Shown here one piece after another: positions 1 to 5,300 of a stretch of DNA of 5,300 nt. The number at the start of each line of letters is the position of its first letter. Positions within the stretch are counted from its first letter, which is position 1. Both the position numbers and the translations under genes were made by a program. The DNA is from Desulfobacteraceae bacterium (lineage in GTDB: Bacteria > Desulfobacterota > DSM-4660 > Desulfatiglandales > B25-G16), in NCBI GenBank assembly GCA_030669265.1, contig DAOVDY010000078.1, forward strand, positions 1 through 5,300, read 5' to 3'. Below the pieces are notes generated by a model. It saw only the letters and a program-made list of their open reading frames with translations, was not told where the DNA came from and made no database searches.

Positions 1-989
1 CCTGTCCCACTATAGGCTGTTATTGTTACCTCGGCAGATTGAGATAATGTGCTGAATGACAGTGGACTTACTATCACAAGATCCTCAAATCCGGATGGGT
101 TGGTAACAATGCTGAAATCCCCACTGGTTAATGTCGTTCCAGAATTAACACAAGATGGTCCGGTAATCGATTCTACACCAAAGACGGTTACATTATGTGT
201 GGCAGGACATGGTTCACCACCGTCCGGGGGCGTGTAAACAACTTCAATAGCTACATCCCCGGGTTCCTGGCCTGTGAAACTAGCTGAAGATGTGCCTGGA
301 AGAAGGCCTGGCGGTTTCTCCCAGACATATGTCCCACCTTCCGGGCTGCCGGATGCAGTGAGAGTAATGTGATTTCCTATGCCGACCACCGATGGCCCTG
401 TTATGGAAACTGAACACTCTTTTAATACTGTAATAGTATGCGTACCATAACACGGCTCCCCATCATCCGGGGGATTATAGGTAACCTCAATGGTTACATC
501 ACCTGGCTCCTGGCCTGTGAATTCGGCTGTTGAACCATTTGCTACCAGCCCCGGTGTATTGGACCATTCATAAGTCCCTCCGGATGGATCTCCTTCGGCA
601 GTCAAGATAATGGGCGGAGCACCTATCTTAAACTCCTCGGGGCCATTTATTTTTACGTAACATAAACAGACCCATATAGCCTTCCTTGCATGACATTTTT
701 TACCTTTAGGGCTTGTATATGTTATTGTAACACAAATATATTCTGAAAATGAAGGCTTATAACCTGTTAGCTGGGCTGTTGAACCATTTGGCACGAGGTT
801 GGGCGTATTGGACCAGGAATAGGAACCCCCGGCAGGAGCACCTGAAGCGCTTAAGGTAATTGCCTGGCCTTCTTTTATTACATTTGGCCCATCAAGTGTT
901 ACCTCACACTCCCATGCATATGTAAAGACTGGATAAAAAACCAGTATTATCAATGAGAACAATAGGATTTTTGTTCTTAACCTATTCAT
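1..989 (-). CDS. Secreted protein of tandem Ig/PKD-like repeats (3' end outside window)
   Basis: I read this frame directly: it starts at ATG 989-987 and stays open to the window edge, giving 329 codons without a stop, so the C-terminus is missing. Residues 1-25 form a Sec signal peptide (basic MNRLRTK, hydrophobic ILLFSLIILVF, likely cleavage after TYA25). Three homologous repeats of about 82 residues follow, at about 28-109, 110-190 and 191-271, and a divergent fourth runs from 272. Each has a 'GP' near its start, 'LTAxGxPxGGxYxW', then 'GSTAxFTGQEPGDVxIEVxYxPPDxGEPC' broken by small changes, which is the beta-sandwich pattern of Ig-like/PKD extracellular domains. Several cysteines (28, 86, 99, 108, 110, 180, 192, 261, 280) could form disulfides outside the cytoplasm. 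No enzyme motif is visible; a surface, adhesive or binding role is inference. It overlaps the TPR gene by 4 bases (ATGA), suggesting translational coupling. No specific family name can be given. Confidence 0.88.
   Translation of the reverse strand, partial: MNRLRTKILLFSLIILVFYPVFTYAWECEVTLDGPNVIKEGQAITLSASGAPAGGSYSWSNTPNLVPNGSTAQLTGYKPSFSEYICVTITYTSPKGKKCHARKAIWVCLCYVKINGPEEFKIGAPPIILTAEGDPSGGTYEWSNTPGLVANGSTAEFTGQEPGDVTIEVTYNPPDDGEPCYGTHTITVLKECSVSITGPSVVGIGNHITLTASGSPEGGTYVWEKPPGLLPGTSSASFTGQEPGDVAIEVVYTPPDGGEPCPATHNVTVFGVESITGPSCVNSGTTLTSGDFSIVTNPSGFEDLVIVSPLSFSTLSQSAEVTITAYSGT
177..908 (-). repeat. Three tandem ~243-249 bp repeats coding for Ig-like domains
   Basis: The repeat units lie at about 663-908, 420-662 and 177-419. 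The conserved Trp occurs at residues 59, 142 and 223, spaced 83 and 81 residues. The second and third units are the most alike, including at DNA level: the segment coding FTGQEPGDV (near 495-519 and 252-276) is nearly identical. The first unit differs most in its second half. This points to internal duplication followed by divergence, with the 2/3 pair the youngest. A weaker fourth unit is seen at 1-176 as VESITGPS. Confidence 0.8.
986..989 (-). other. ATGA start/stop overlap between TPR and Ig-repeat genes
   Basis: The ATG of the Ig-repeat gene (989-987) overlaps the TGA stop of the TPR gene (988-986). This four-base overlap is a common sign of translational coupling. It places the two genes on one mRNA. 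Confidence 0.85.
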
Positions 990-2677
990 CTGTTTTGAAT
1001 CTTTAACAGTCTTTTGCGTGCCTTCTTTTTCCACATACTATCTTCAACCATTTTATACATATTTATCGCTTCCTCTGCCTGGTTTTCATCCTCATAAACC
1101 TTGCCTAACTCATATCTGGCATAATTGATCTCTTTATGGTTGGGATGGTCTTTAATAAACATTTTCAGAAATTTTTTAGCTCTCGGATAATCTTCCTTAT
1201 TACTGTAAAGCTTTGCAAGCCAGAGATAGGTCTGGGATTTTATATATTCTATCTTTTCTTTTTTTGCCGATTTTAAGGGAACGTTTTTTAACTTGTCGGC
1301 AATCTCCAGGACACTATTGGCGCTTTCCTGAACTAAATCATATCGTTCTAAGGCATAGGCATATTTTTCTATGATCCATTGCGCCCTTAATGCCATGTAT
1401 GTATCTTCATTTTCTGAAATAAATTCCCTGGCAGAGGAGAGCCCAAGGCTAAAGGTGGCTGATGAGAGTTTATCCATACCCTTCCATTTCAGGTTCCTGG
1501 CCAAATTCAGCGAGGTCTCAAAATCTGATATATCATTGACTATGTCTGAGAGCTTTCTTATCTCATTCTGAACCAACTCCAGATCTGCATCTCTTGACCA
1601 GTAAGAATCTATCAATCTTGAATATGCCTTAAGGGCAAAAAAAGGTGGGGCCGGATATCTGTTAATATATTCAGCATAATACCTTATCGCAGAATCCCAA
1701 TCCTCGTTGCTCTGGGATAGTCTGCCTAACAGAAACAGTGCCTTTCGGCCAAAGGTTGTATATGAGTACTGATCGGCTATTTCTACAAGGAGACTTGAGC
1801 CTTCTTGCTTTTTTCCACATTTTAGATAGGTCACGGCAATTTTATACATGTTGTTGGGGGAGAGATTTTCTGCAGGGTATTTCTGAGATATCTGTTCAAA
1901 TAATGCTTTAATGGAGTCTTTATCTTTTTTCTTGTGGTAGATGTTTAATAATTTTAAAGATGTTTTTACCAGGGTATTAATGATGGAAGAATCAGGATCG
2001 TATCCTTTATCATCAATTATTTCTTTTAGTAGTTTCTCTCCATCTGCTTCTAACCCGTGTCTCAGATATAACGTGGCAAGATTATATCTATCCTTCAGAT
2101 CAAAATCAGGGGTTGGATAGTTCGATTTCAGGGATTCAAGCAGTGAAGCCAGTCTTTCATCTTCTCCCTGAGACTGGTATATCTTAAGAAGTTTTGAAAA
2201 GGCTCTTAGGGTAACCTTGTTGTTAAAAGGGGCATAATATTCTTTTTGTTCCTTGATTATCCGCCTGAAAATGTCTGTGCCATCTTCTAAATGGCTATTG
2301 TCAAGATAAATTAAGGCAAGACTATACATATTCTTTGATCCAAAACTACTGCTTAAATAGGCACCCTTTAATTTATTGATCCATTTATCGACTGCCTCGC
2401 CTTCCCTGTTTTCCCTGTATAAGTCAAGTAGATTTGAATAGGCTATGAGTAGGTTTCTTATGTAATATTGTATTCTTTTATGGTATTGAGCTGAGTGTGC
2501 ATCCCGCGTGGTTGGATGGGATTCAATATATTCCCGGTAGTATTCTATGGCCTCTTCAATCCTGCCTTCATCTCCGGCAATATTTCCCTTGCCCAGAAGG
2601 TAGTATTTGTCCGAGGCAAGTGTATTGCCGGCAAAGAGTAAGAGAAAGACCAGGACGGAAAACGATATTTTATTAAT
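986..2677 (-). CDS. Secreted TPR-repeat protein, non-canonical or damaged start
   Basis: The first in-frame ATG is at 2329 and would give 447 residues, but the frame is open well upstream and that part is clearly coding. Reading from 2677 gives INKISFSVLVFLLLFAG-NTLA then SDKYYLLGKG, a textbook Sec signal peptide, followed by a TPR-like helix pair (IAGDEGRIEEAIEYYREYIESHP). No ATG, GTG or TTG exists in that upstream stretch; ATT at 2677 or ATA at 2686 are the best-placed candidates, giving about 563-566 residues. Further TPR-type helix pairs recur through the protein (for example MYSLALIYLDNSHLEDG, RYNLATLYLRHGLEADG, ALFLLGRLSQSNEDWDSAI, WLAKLYSNKEDYPRAKKF, ARYELGKVYEDENQAEEAI). TPR arrays are protein-binding scaffolds; with a signal peptide this one should act in the periplasm or outer membrane, broadly like BamD/YbgF-type proteins. 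The nucleosidase-like gene ends at 2698, about 20 bases upstream of the proposed start, so re-initiation after that stop is possible. The frame is certain; the start is not. Confidence 0.8.
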   Translation of the reverse strand: MNKISFSVLVFLLLFAGNTLASDKYYLLGKGNIAGDEGRIEEAIEYYREYIESHPTTRDAHSAQYHKRIQYYIRNLLIAYSNLLDLYRENREGEAVDKWINKLKGAYLSSSFGSKNMYSLALIYLDNSHLEDGTDIFRRIIKEQKEYYAPFNNKVTLRAFSKLLKIYQSQGEDERLASLLESLKSNYPTPDFDLKDRYNLATLYLRHGLEADGEKLLKEIIDDKGYDPDSSIINTLVKTSLKLLNIYHKKKDKDSIKALFEQISQKYPAENLSPNNMYKIAVTYLKCGKKQEGSSLLVEIADQYSYTTFGRKALFLLGRLSQSNEDWDSAIRYYAEYINRYPAPPFFALKAYSRLIDSYWSRDADLELVQNEIRKLSDIVNDISDFETSLNLARNLKWKGMDKLSSATFSLGLSSAREFISENEDTYMALRAQWIIEKYAYALERYDLVQESANSVLEIADKLKNVPLKSAKKEKIEYIKSQTYLWLAKLYSNKEDYPRAKKFLKMFIKDHPNHKEINYARYELGKVYEDENQAEEAINMYKMVEDSMWKKKARKRLLKIQNR

Positions 2678-2697
2678 ATTGTATATAATAATATTCT

Positions 2698-3498
2698 CTA
2701 TAGACTTTTGTTTTGTGATCTTTGAAGGATACCTTTTACGAACTTCAAAATATCTATATCTGATTGATATCCCGGAATAGATTTCTCAAAATTGATGCGG
2801 GCGCCTATTTTGGCTTTATCTGTAATTATTCTTAAGATACAAAATGATACCCGGTTTGCATAACAAACCTGAGCAATTGCACCAGCCCCCATATCAACGG
2901 CCATGGCCTTGAATTTCTTAAAGAGCCACTCCTTTTTATTCTGAGCAGATATAAACTGATCCCCGGTGACTATTATCCCTTCTATGATTCTATTTTTGGT
3001 CTTTTTCTTATTATCGGCATAAAGGAGGGCCAATTTCCTGAGCCGTTTATCCGCCGGATTATAGCCCGGTTCATCCCGGTTAGTGCCATCCGGAACTCTG
3101 CTCCAGATAAAACCATAGGGCTTGATGGTGCCAAAATCATGCTGAAAGACTTCAGTTGCAATGATGATATCCCCGATGTTCAGACCTTTGTTTATTGAGC
3201 CTGCCGGGGCTATGGAAACGACGGATGTTATAGGGTAATGAGATAATAGGGCCTGGGCGGTTATGGCATTATTCACCTTGCCCATGGGAGATCTTACCAA
3301 AACAACATCTATATTATTTATCTTGCCTGAATAGAATTCCCTTCCGGCCTTTTTTGAAATCTCTTTTATCTTCAGGCTCTTTTTTATCTGTTCCAGATTT
3401 GAATTAAAGGCAACTATTATTCCGATGTCAGCTAAGCTGATGTTTATTGAGATTAATACCAGGATTGGTGCTATACACCCTATTGTGAAATACCTCAT
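2698..3498 (-). CDS. Exported MTAN/PNP_UDP_1-superfamily nucleosidase-like protein
   Basis: A 266-residue protein with a Sec signal peptide (1-23, cleavage after ISLA23) and then a full nucleoside phosphorylase/nucleosidase fold. It matches 5'-methylthioadenosine/S-adenosylhomocysteine nucleosidase along its length: GIIVAF (26-31, E. coli GIIGAM), GKVNNAITAQALL (73-85), APAGSINKGLNIGDIIIA (97-114), HDFG (120-123), IVTGDQFI (176-183), AVDMGAGAIAQVC (200-212) and RIITD (223-227). The family cleaves the N-glycosidic bond of MTA/SAH. By ungapped comparison with E. coli MTAN from memory, catalytic Asp197 is kept (D227), but Glu174 of VEME is Gly (G204) and Glu12 aligns with Asn (N34). Activity may therefore be lost or altered, leaving a ligand-binding role. 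Usual MTANs are cytosolic; plant vegetative and bark storage proteins are a known exported, divergent branch. The start is ATG 3498, only 3 bases after the RT stop, with no strong Shine-Dalgarno, so coupling with the RT is likely. Confidence 0.9.
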   Translation of the reverse strand: MRYFTIGCIAPILVLISINISLADIGIIVAFNSNLEQIKKSLKIKEISKKAGREFYSGKINNIDVVLVRSPMGKVNNAITAQALLSHYPITSVVSIAPAGSINKGLNIGDIIIATEVFQHDFGTIKPYGFIWSRVPDGTNRDEPGYNPADKRLRKLALLYADNKKKTKNRIIEGIIVTGDQFISAQNKKEWLFKKFKAMAVDMGAGAIAQVCYANRVSFCILRIITDKAKIGARINFEKSIPGYQSDIDILKFVKGILQRSQNKSL

Positions 3499-3501
3499 CG
3501 C

Positions 3502-4722
3502 CTATATGCTTAATTGGCCAAGTTGTTCAAGAAGCCTGTTGCCTATCTTAGGATTCACCATTTTTACAAAATTTATCTTCCCCAATAATGAGGACTTGAA
3601 CTCGTTTAGGGTGTAATCGGAGGGGTTATTCAGGCTTTTCTCCTTTTTGGCCCATTTTTTCACCTCATGCTTAATATCTTTATGGTGACAGTTATAGATT
3701 ACCGCTCTTAGTTTTTTTATTTCTTTTTTATCAATATTAGGCTTTTCGTTTACCACAATACCGGTTATCTTTTGTCTCCCCGCGTTTCTCAATACCCTCA
3801 TTTTTGTCTCATTTATTTCAAATCCCTCTTCTCTTATTATCTCCTTAAAAAAAGGTATCATTTTATTTATACCTCTATTATCACTCGAAACGGTTATATC
3901 ATCTGCATAGCGGGAGTAATCAAAGCCCATTTTATCTCCCAGCCTGGAGAACCTCTTGTCCAATCTTGTACTTACTATATTGGCTATGGCGGGGCTTGTC
4001 GGGGCGCCTATTGGTAATCTTCCATTATGAGTAACTAATCTTGTCAGCAGCAAGGATACCTGGCGAGGATAACCCAATGCGATAAACATCCCCAGTATTC
4101 TTTTAAATGTTATACTGGGGAAGAAATCTTTTACATCCATCTTTATAACGACTTTTTTCCCTATATGCCTTCCGGCATTGGTGAGAATGGATCTTCTTTT
4201 TCGAAACCCTTCAGCGTGGGAATTTAATCCCACCCTTTGTAAAAGATCGTCCAATATTTTTCTCTGGACCCCTTTTAGATAAGACCTTGGTGCAAAGATC
4301 TCTCGTTTGTTCCCATCTCGTTTTTTTATATTAAAACAGGTATAATGTTTTATCCTGTCGTTAGCCAGCCAGTTCAATCTTTTAGTGGATATCTTAAGAA
4401 AGTGGGCAAGGTGGGATGAAGTAAATACACATCTAAAACTCCTCTTTTGCATTTCCAAAAAATAGGAGGCTAAGAAGTTCAGAATCCTGTGATCAAGATG
4501 TCTGTTTTTATCGAGAAACTCCTGTAGTTCTTTGTTTTTGCTGCTTATCCTGTTACCGTAATAACGAATTTCCTTACCCTGATCTAACCTCAGTCCGGCA
4601 TAGGCCTCAATCAGATCAACAATCTCCGGTTCAACCTCAGCTCTTTGATTAGTGAGCCTGAGATTCTTGATAAACTTTTCTTTATTATCGCACAGGTATC
4701 TGTGATCCATTTTTTGTTCCAT
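3502..4722 (-). CDS. Retron-type reverse transcriptase
   Basis: RNA-directed DNA polymerase, 406 residues from ATG 4722. Seen motifs: YTCFNIKKRDGNKREIFAP (127-145; finger region), the retron-typical NAxxH as TNAGRH (181-186), catalytic motif A MDVKDFF (195-201, Asp196), LPIGAPTSP (236-244, with Ile where many RTs have Gln), catalytic motif C YADD (272-275), and ITGIVVNEKP (319-328), matching the VTG motif of retron RTs. No maturase X domain, HNH nuclease or protease fusion is seen, which argues against a group II intron RT; the SP rather than SQ ending of the PIG motif argues against a diversity-generating retroelement. The N-terminal ~100 residues precede the catalytic core and are not recognised. 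The frame is open to 4800, but those 26 extra residues would be read from the inverted-repeat RNA and look non-coding. ATG 4710 is an alternative start with GGAA upstream; ATG 4722 has no clear Shine-Dalgarno. Retron RTs make msDNA from an adjacent RNA, here most likely the 4729-4858 element. Confidence 0.94.
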   Translation of the reverse strand: MEQKMDHRYLCDNKEKFIKNLRLTNQRAEVEPEIVDLIEAYAGLRLDQGKEIRYYGNRISSKNKELQEFLDKNRHLDHRILNFLASYFLEMQKRSFRCVFTSSHLAHFLKISTKRLNWLANDRIKHYTCFNIKKRDGNKREIFAPRSYLKGVQRKILDDLLQRVGLNSHAEGFRKRRSILTNAGRHIGKKVVIKMDVKDFFPSITFKRILGMFIALGYPRQVSLLLTRLVTHNGRLPIGAPTSPAIANIVSTRLDKRFSRLGDKMGFDYSRYADDITVSSDNRGINKMIPFFKEIIREEGFEINETKMRVLRNAGRQKITGIVVNEKPNIDKKEIKKLRAVIYNCHHKDIKHEVKKWAKKEKSLNNPSDYTLNEFKSSLLGKINFVKMVNPKIGNRLLEQLGQLSI

Positions 4723-4728
4723 AAAAAA

Positions 4729-4750
4729 TTGATACCGGGGCCTTATTTTA
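4729..4750 (-). repeat. Right (3') arm of long inverted repeat, a2-like
   Basis: The 22-nt arm TAAAATAAGGCCCCGGTATCAA is complementary to 4835-4858. It is followed at once by six T residues (4728-4723) and the RT start codon at 4722. The stem plus T-run resembles an intrinsic terminator in outline, though with a long, structured loop. Confidence 0.85.
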
Positions 4751-4834
4751 CCTGATACATAACCAGCCCCACATAGTATGGCTGGTGCGAAGCAAGTCAA
4801 CGTGCTTGCATAGCGTAACGCTATACTACTACTC

Positions 4835-4858
4835 TAAAATCTGTGGCCCCGGTATCAA
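4835..4858 (-). repeat. Left (5') arm of long inverted repeat, a1-like
   Basis: The 24-nt arm TTGATACCGGGGCC plus ACAG plus ATTTTA pairs with the arm at 4729-4750: 14 perfect pairs, a small internal loop and 6 more. Its 5' end overlaps the TGA stop codon (4857-4855) of the upstream Tat-signal gene, so the coding region and RNA structure abut with no spacer. Confidence 0.85.
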
Positions 4859-5232
4859 AACGTAAGATCTTTTAAAGAAAGATCCGGTTTTTTTGTCTTT
4901 TTCAGATACTTATGGTTTGGAAATGGAATCTGACAGCAAATAGGGTTATTACCCCTGTTTTTAGAACATTGGTTGGAATCCTCACAAATAATATCGTGTT
5001 TCAGGGTATCCAGGTTAATCCCGCAATCATGGCAATATAGAGGATCCGAATAAATGAAGAAAGAAAGATATGATCTGGAATACATATTAACTGATCTGCA
5101 ATTTGTACATTGGACAGCTTCATTTAGATCGATAGCCCGGCCTAAACACAACCCCATACCTGTTACACTAAGGAGTGTGGTTTTAGAGGCAGTTTCTTTT
5201 AAAAATTCTCGTCGGGTTAGCTCTTCAGCCAT
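4855..5232 (-). CDS. Small Tat-signal, Cys-rich (zinc-ribbon-like) exported protein
   Basis: A 125-residue protein. Residues 1-33 form a twin-arginine signal: TRREFLK (6-12) matches the S/T-RRxFLK consensus, followed by a weakly hydrophobic stretch TTLLSVTGMGLCLG. Tat substrates cross the inner membrane folded, often with a cofactor. The mature part has CTNC (42-45) and CHDC (67-70), two CxxC knuckles 21 residues apart, as in zinc-ribbon or rubredoxin-like sites, then C83, C89 and a CC pair at 99-100 in PICCQIPFPN. I do not recognise the family; metal or Fe-S binding is inferred from the cysteines and Tat export. The start at ATG 5232 is supported by AGGA at 5241-5238, 5 bases upstream, and by the position of the Tat motif. 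It is the first gene of the block seen here, and its stop codon lies within the a1-like repeat, so its transcript would run into the RNA element. Confidence 0.84.
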   Translation of the reverse strand: MAEELTRREFLKETASKTTLLSVTGMGLCLGRAIDLNEAVQCTNCRSVNMYSRSYLSFFIYSDPLYCHDCGINLDTLKHDIICEDSNQCSKNRGNNPICCQIPFPNHKYLKKTKKPDLSLKDLTF

Positions 5233-5237
5233 AAAAA

Positions 5238-5241
5238 TCCT
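5238..5241 (-). promoter_or_regulatory. Ribosome binding site of the Tat-signal gene
   Basis: AGGA lies 5 bases before ATG 5232. It is the clearest Shine-Dalgarno in the window, in contrast to the weak or absent sites before the RT, nucleosidase-like and TPR genes, which may depend on coupling. Confidence 0.65.
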
Positions 5242-5277
5242 ATTCTTTCACATTCCGTGAATTCGTCTGTTATTTTC

Positions 5278-5283
5278 AGTATA
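5278..5283 (-). promoter_or_regulatory. Possible -10 promoter element
   Basis: TATACT at 5283-5278 is close to the sigma-70 -10 consensus and would give a leader of about 40 nt before ATG 5232. A -35 box would fall just beyond the window, so this cannot be confirmed. In AT-rich sequence such a hexamer can arise by chance. Confidence 0.25.
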
Positions 5284-5300
5284 TGAATTTAGGAATTAAA

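Larger units (their letters stand above)
4729..4858 (-). ncRNA. Putative compact retron msr-msd RNA with a1/a2 inverted repeats
   Basis: Read in the RT direction, TTGATACCGGGGCC (4858-4845) is perfectly complementary to GGCCCCGGTATCAA (4742-4729). After an ACAG/AA internal loop the pairing resumes with ATTTTA (4840-4835) against TAAAAT (4750-4745). These arms sit where retron a1/a2 repeats sit. A G at 4834 directly follows the a1 stem in the context TTTTAG, resembling the TTAG context of the branching guanosine in Ec86. The enclosed 84 nt can form three adjacent hairpins: 4826-4808 (8 pairs, loop TTA), 4807-4790 (AAGCA/TGCTT) and 4786-4762 (ACCAGC/GCTGGT, with an inner CATA/TGTG extension). 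The a2 arm ends 6 nt before the RT start. Known msr-msd regions are usually longer, so a msDNA of only about 35-45 nt would be expected. A terminator/attenuator or a MITE-like insertion is the main alternative. Confidence 0.62.

Noticed and set aside
49..237. Plus-strand reading frame of 62 codons
   Set aside because: It lies antisense within the Ig-repeat gene, whose minus frame is fully open with repeated domains.
3772..4017. Plus-strand reading frame of 81 codons inside the RT gene
   Set aside because: It is antisense to the conserved YADD and PIGAPTSP region, so it is a shadow of strongly constrained codons.
4723..4800. N-terminal extension of the RT frame to ATG 4800
   Set aside because: The 26 extra residues are translated from the inverted-repeat RNA region, have low resemblance to RT N-termini, and there is no ribosome binding site; ATG 4722 or 4710 fits better.
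3502..4858. Diversity-generating retroelement
   Set aside because: The RT carries retron NAxxH and GAPTSP motifs rather than a DGR-type SQ motif; I found no Avd-like gene and saw no template/variable repeat pair with adenine-specific differences.
3502..4858. Group II intron
   Set aside because: There is no maturase or HNH region after the RT core, and no domain V-like hairpin was seen downstream; the next gene follows 3 bases later.
4729..4858. Integron attC site
   Set aside because: The length and imperfect symmetry are suggestive, but the arm ends do not carry GTTRRRY/RYYYAAC core sites and no integrase is present.
4729..4858. MITE-like element with 14-bp terminal inverted repeats
   Set aside because: It remains possible, but no convincing target duplication is seen beyond A-rich flanks, and the position directly before a retron RT with a G at the stem end fits a1/a2 better.
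5054..5260. Plus-strand reading frame of 68 codons opposite the Tat-signal gene
   Set aside because: The minus frame has a Tat motif, CxxC pairs and a ribosome binding site; the plus frame shows no recognisable motif.

Overview
The window is a single minus-strand block from a Gram-negative-type bacterium. Three proteins begin with Sec-type signal peptides and one with a twin-arginine (Tat) signal. DNA is moderately AT-rich by eye, and nothing allows a confident genus-level placement. All genes read right to left and almost no base is left uncovered. I read it as one operon, or a 5-gene segment of one, centred on a retron-type reverse transcriptase (RT).

Layout in transcription order (right to left): a possible promoter element and a good ribosome binding site (5238-5283); a small Cys-rich Tat-signal protein (5232-4855); a 130-nt inverted-repeat RNA whose left arm starts inside that gene's stop codon and whose right arm ends 6 nt before the RT start (4858-4729); a retron-like RT with the NAxxH, YADD and (V/I)TG motifs (4722-3502); after a 3-nt gap, a secreted nucleosidase-fold protein of the MTAN/PNP_UDP_1 superfamily that seems to lack two of three catalytic residues (3498-2698); a secreted TPR protein whose signal-peptide region is open but has no ATG/GTG/TTG start (about 2677-986); and, overlapping it by ATGA, a secreted protein of tandem Ig/PKD-like repeats that runs off the left edge (989-1).

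The RT and the flanking inverted repeat look like a retron: the 24-nt and 22-nt arms are placed like the a1/a2 repeats, a G directly follows the a1 stem where the branching guanosine is expected, and three hairpins lie between the arms. The enclosed 84 nt is very short for an msr-msd region. What makes the locus unusual is its company. Every other protein in the block carries an export signal, whereas known retron effectors mostly act in the cytosol or inner membrane. Two readings remain open: a new retron-like system with an envelope-directed output (exported nucleosidase fold, TPR scaffold, Ig-like surface protein), or a compact retron cassette lodged in an unrelated envelope operon. The tight spacing of the genes downstream of the RT favours co-transcription, but the sequence alone does not prove common function.
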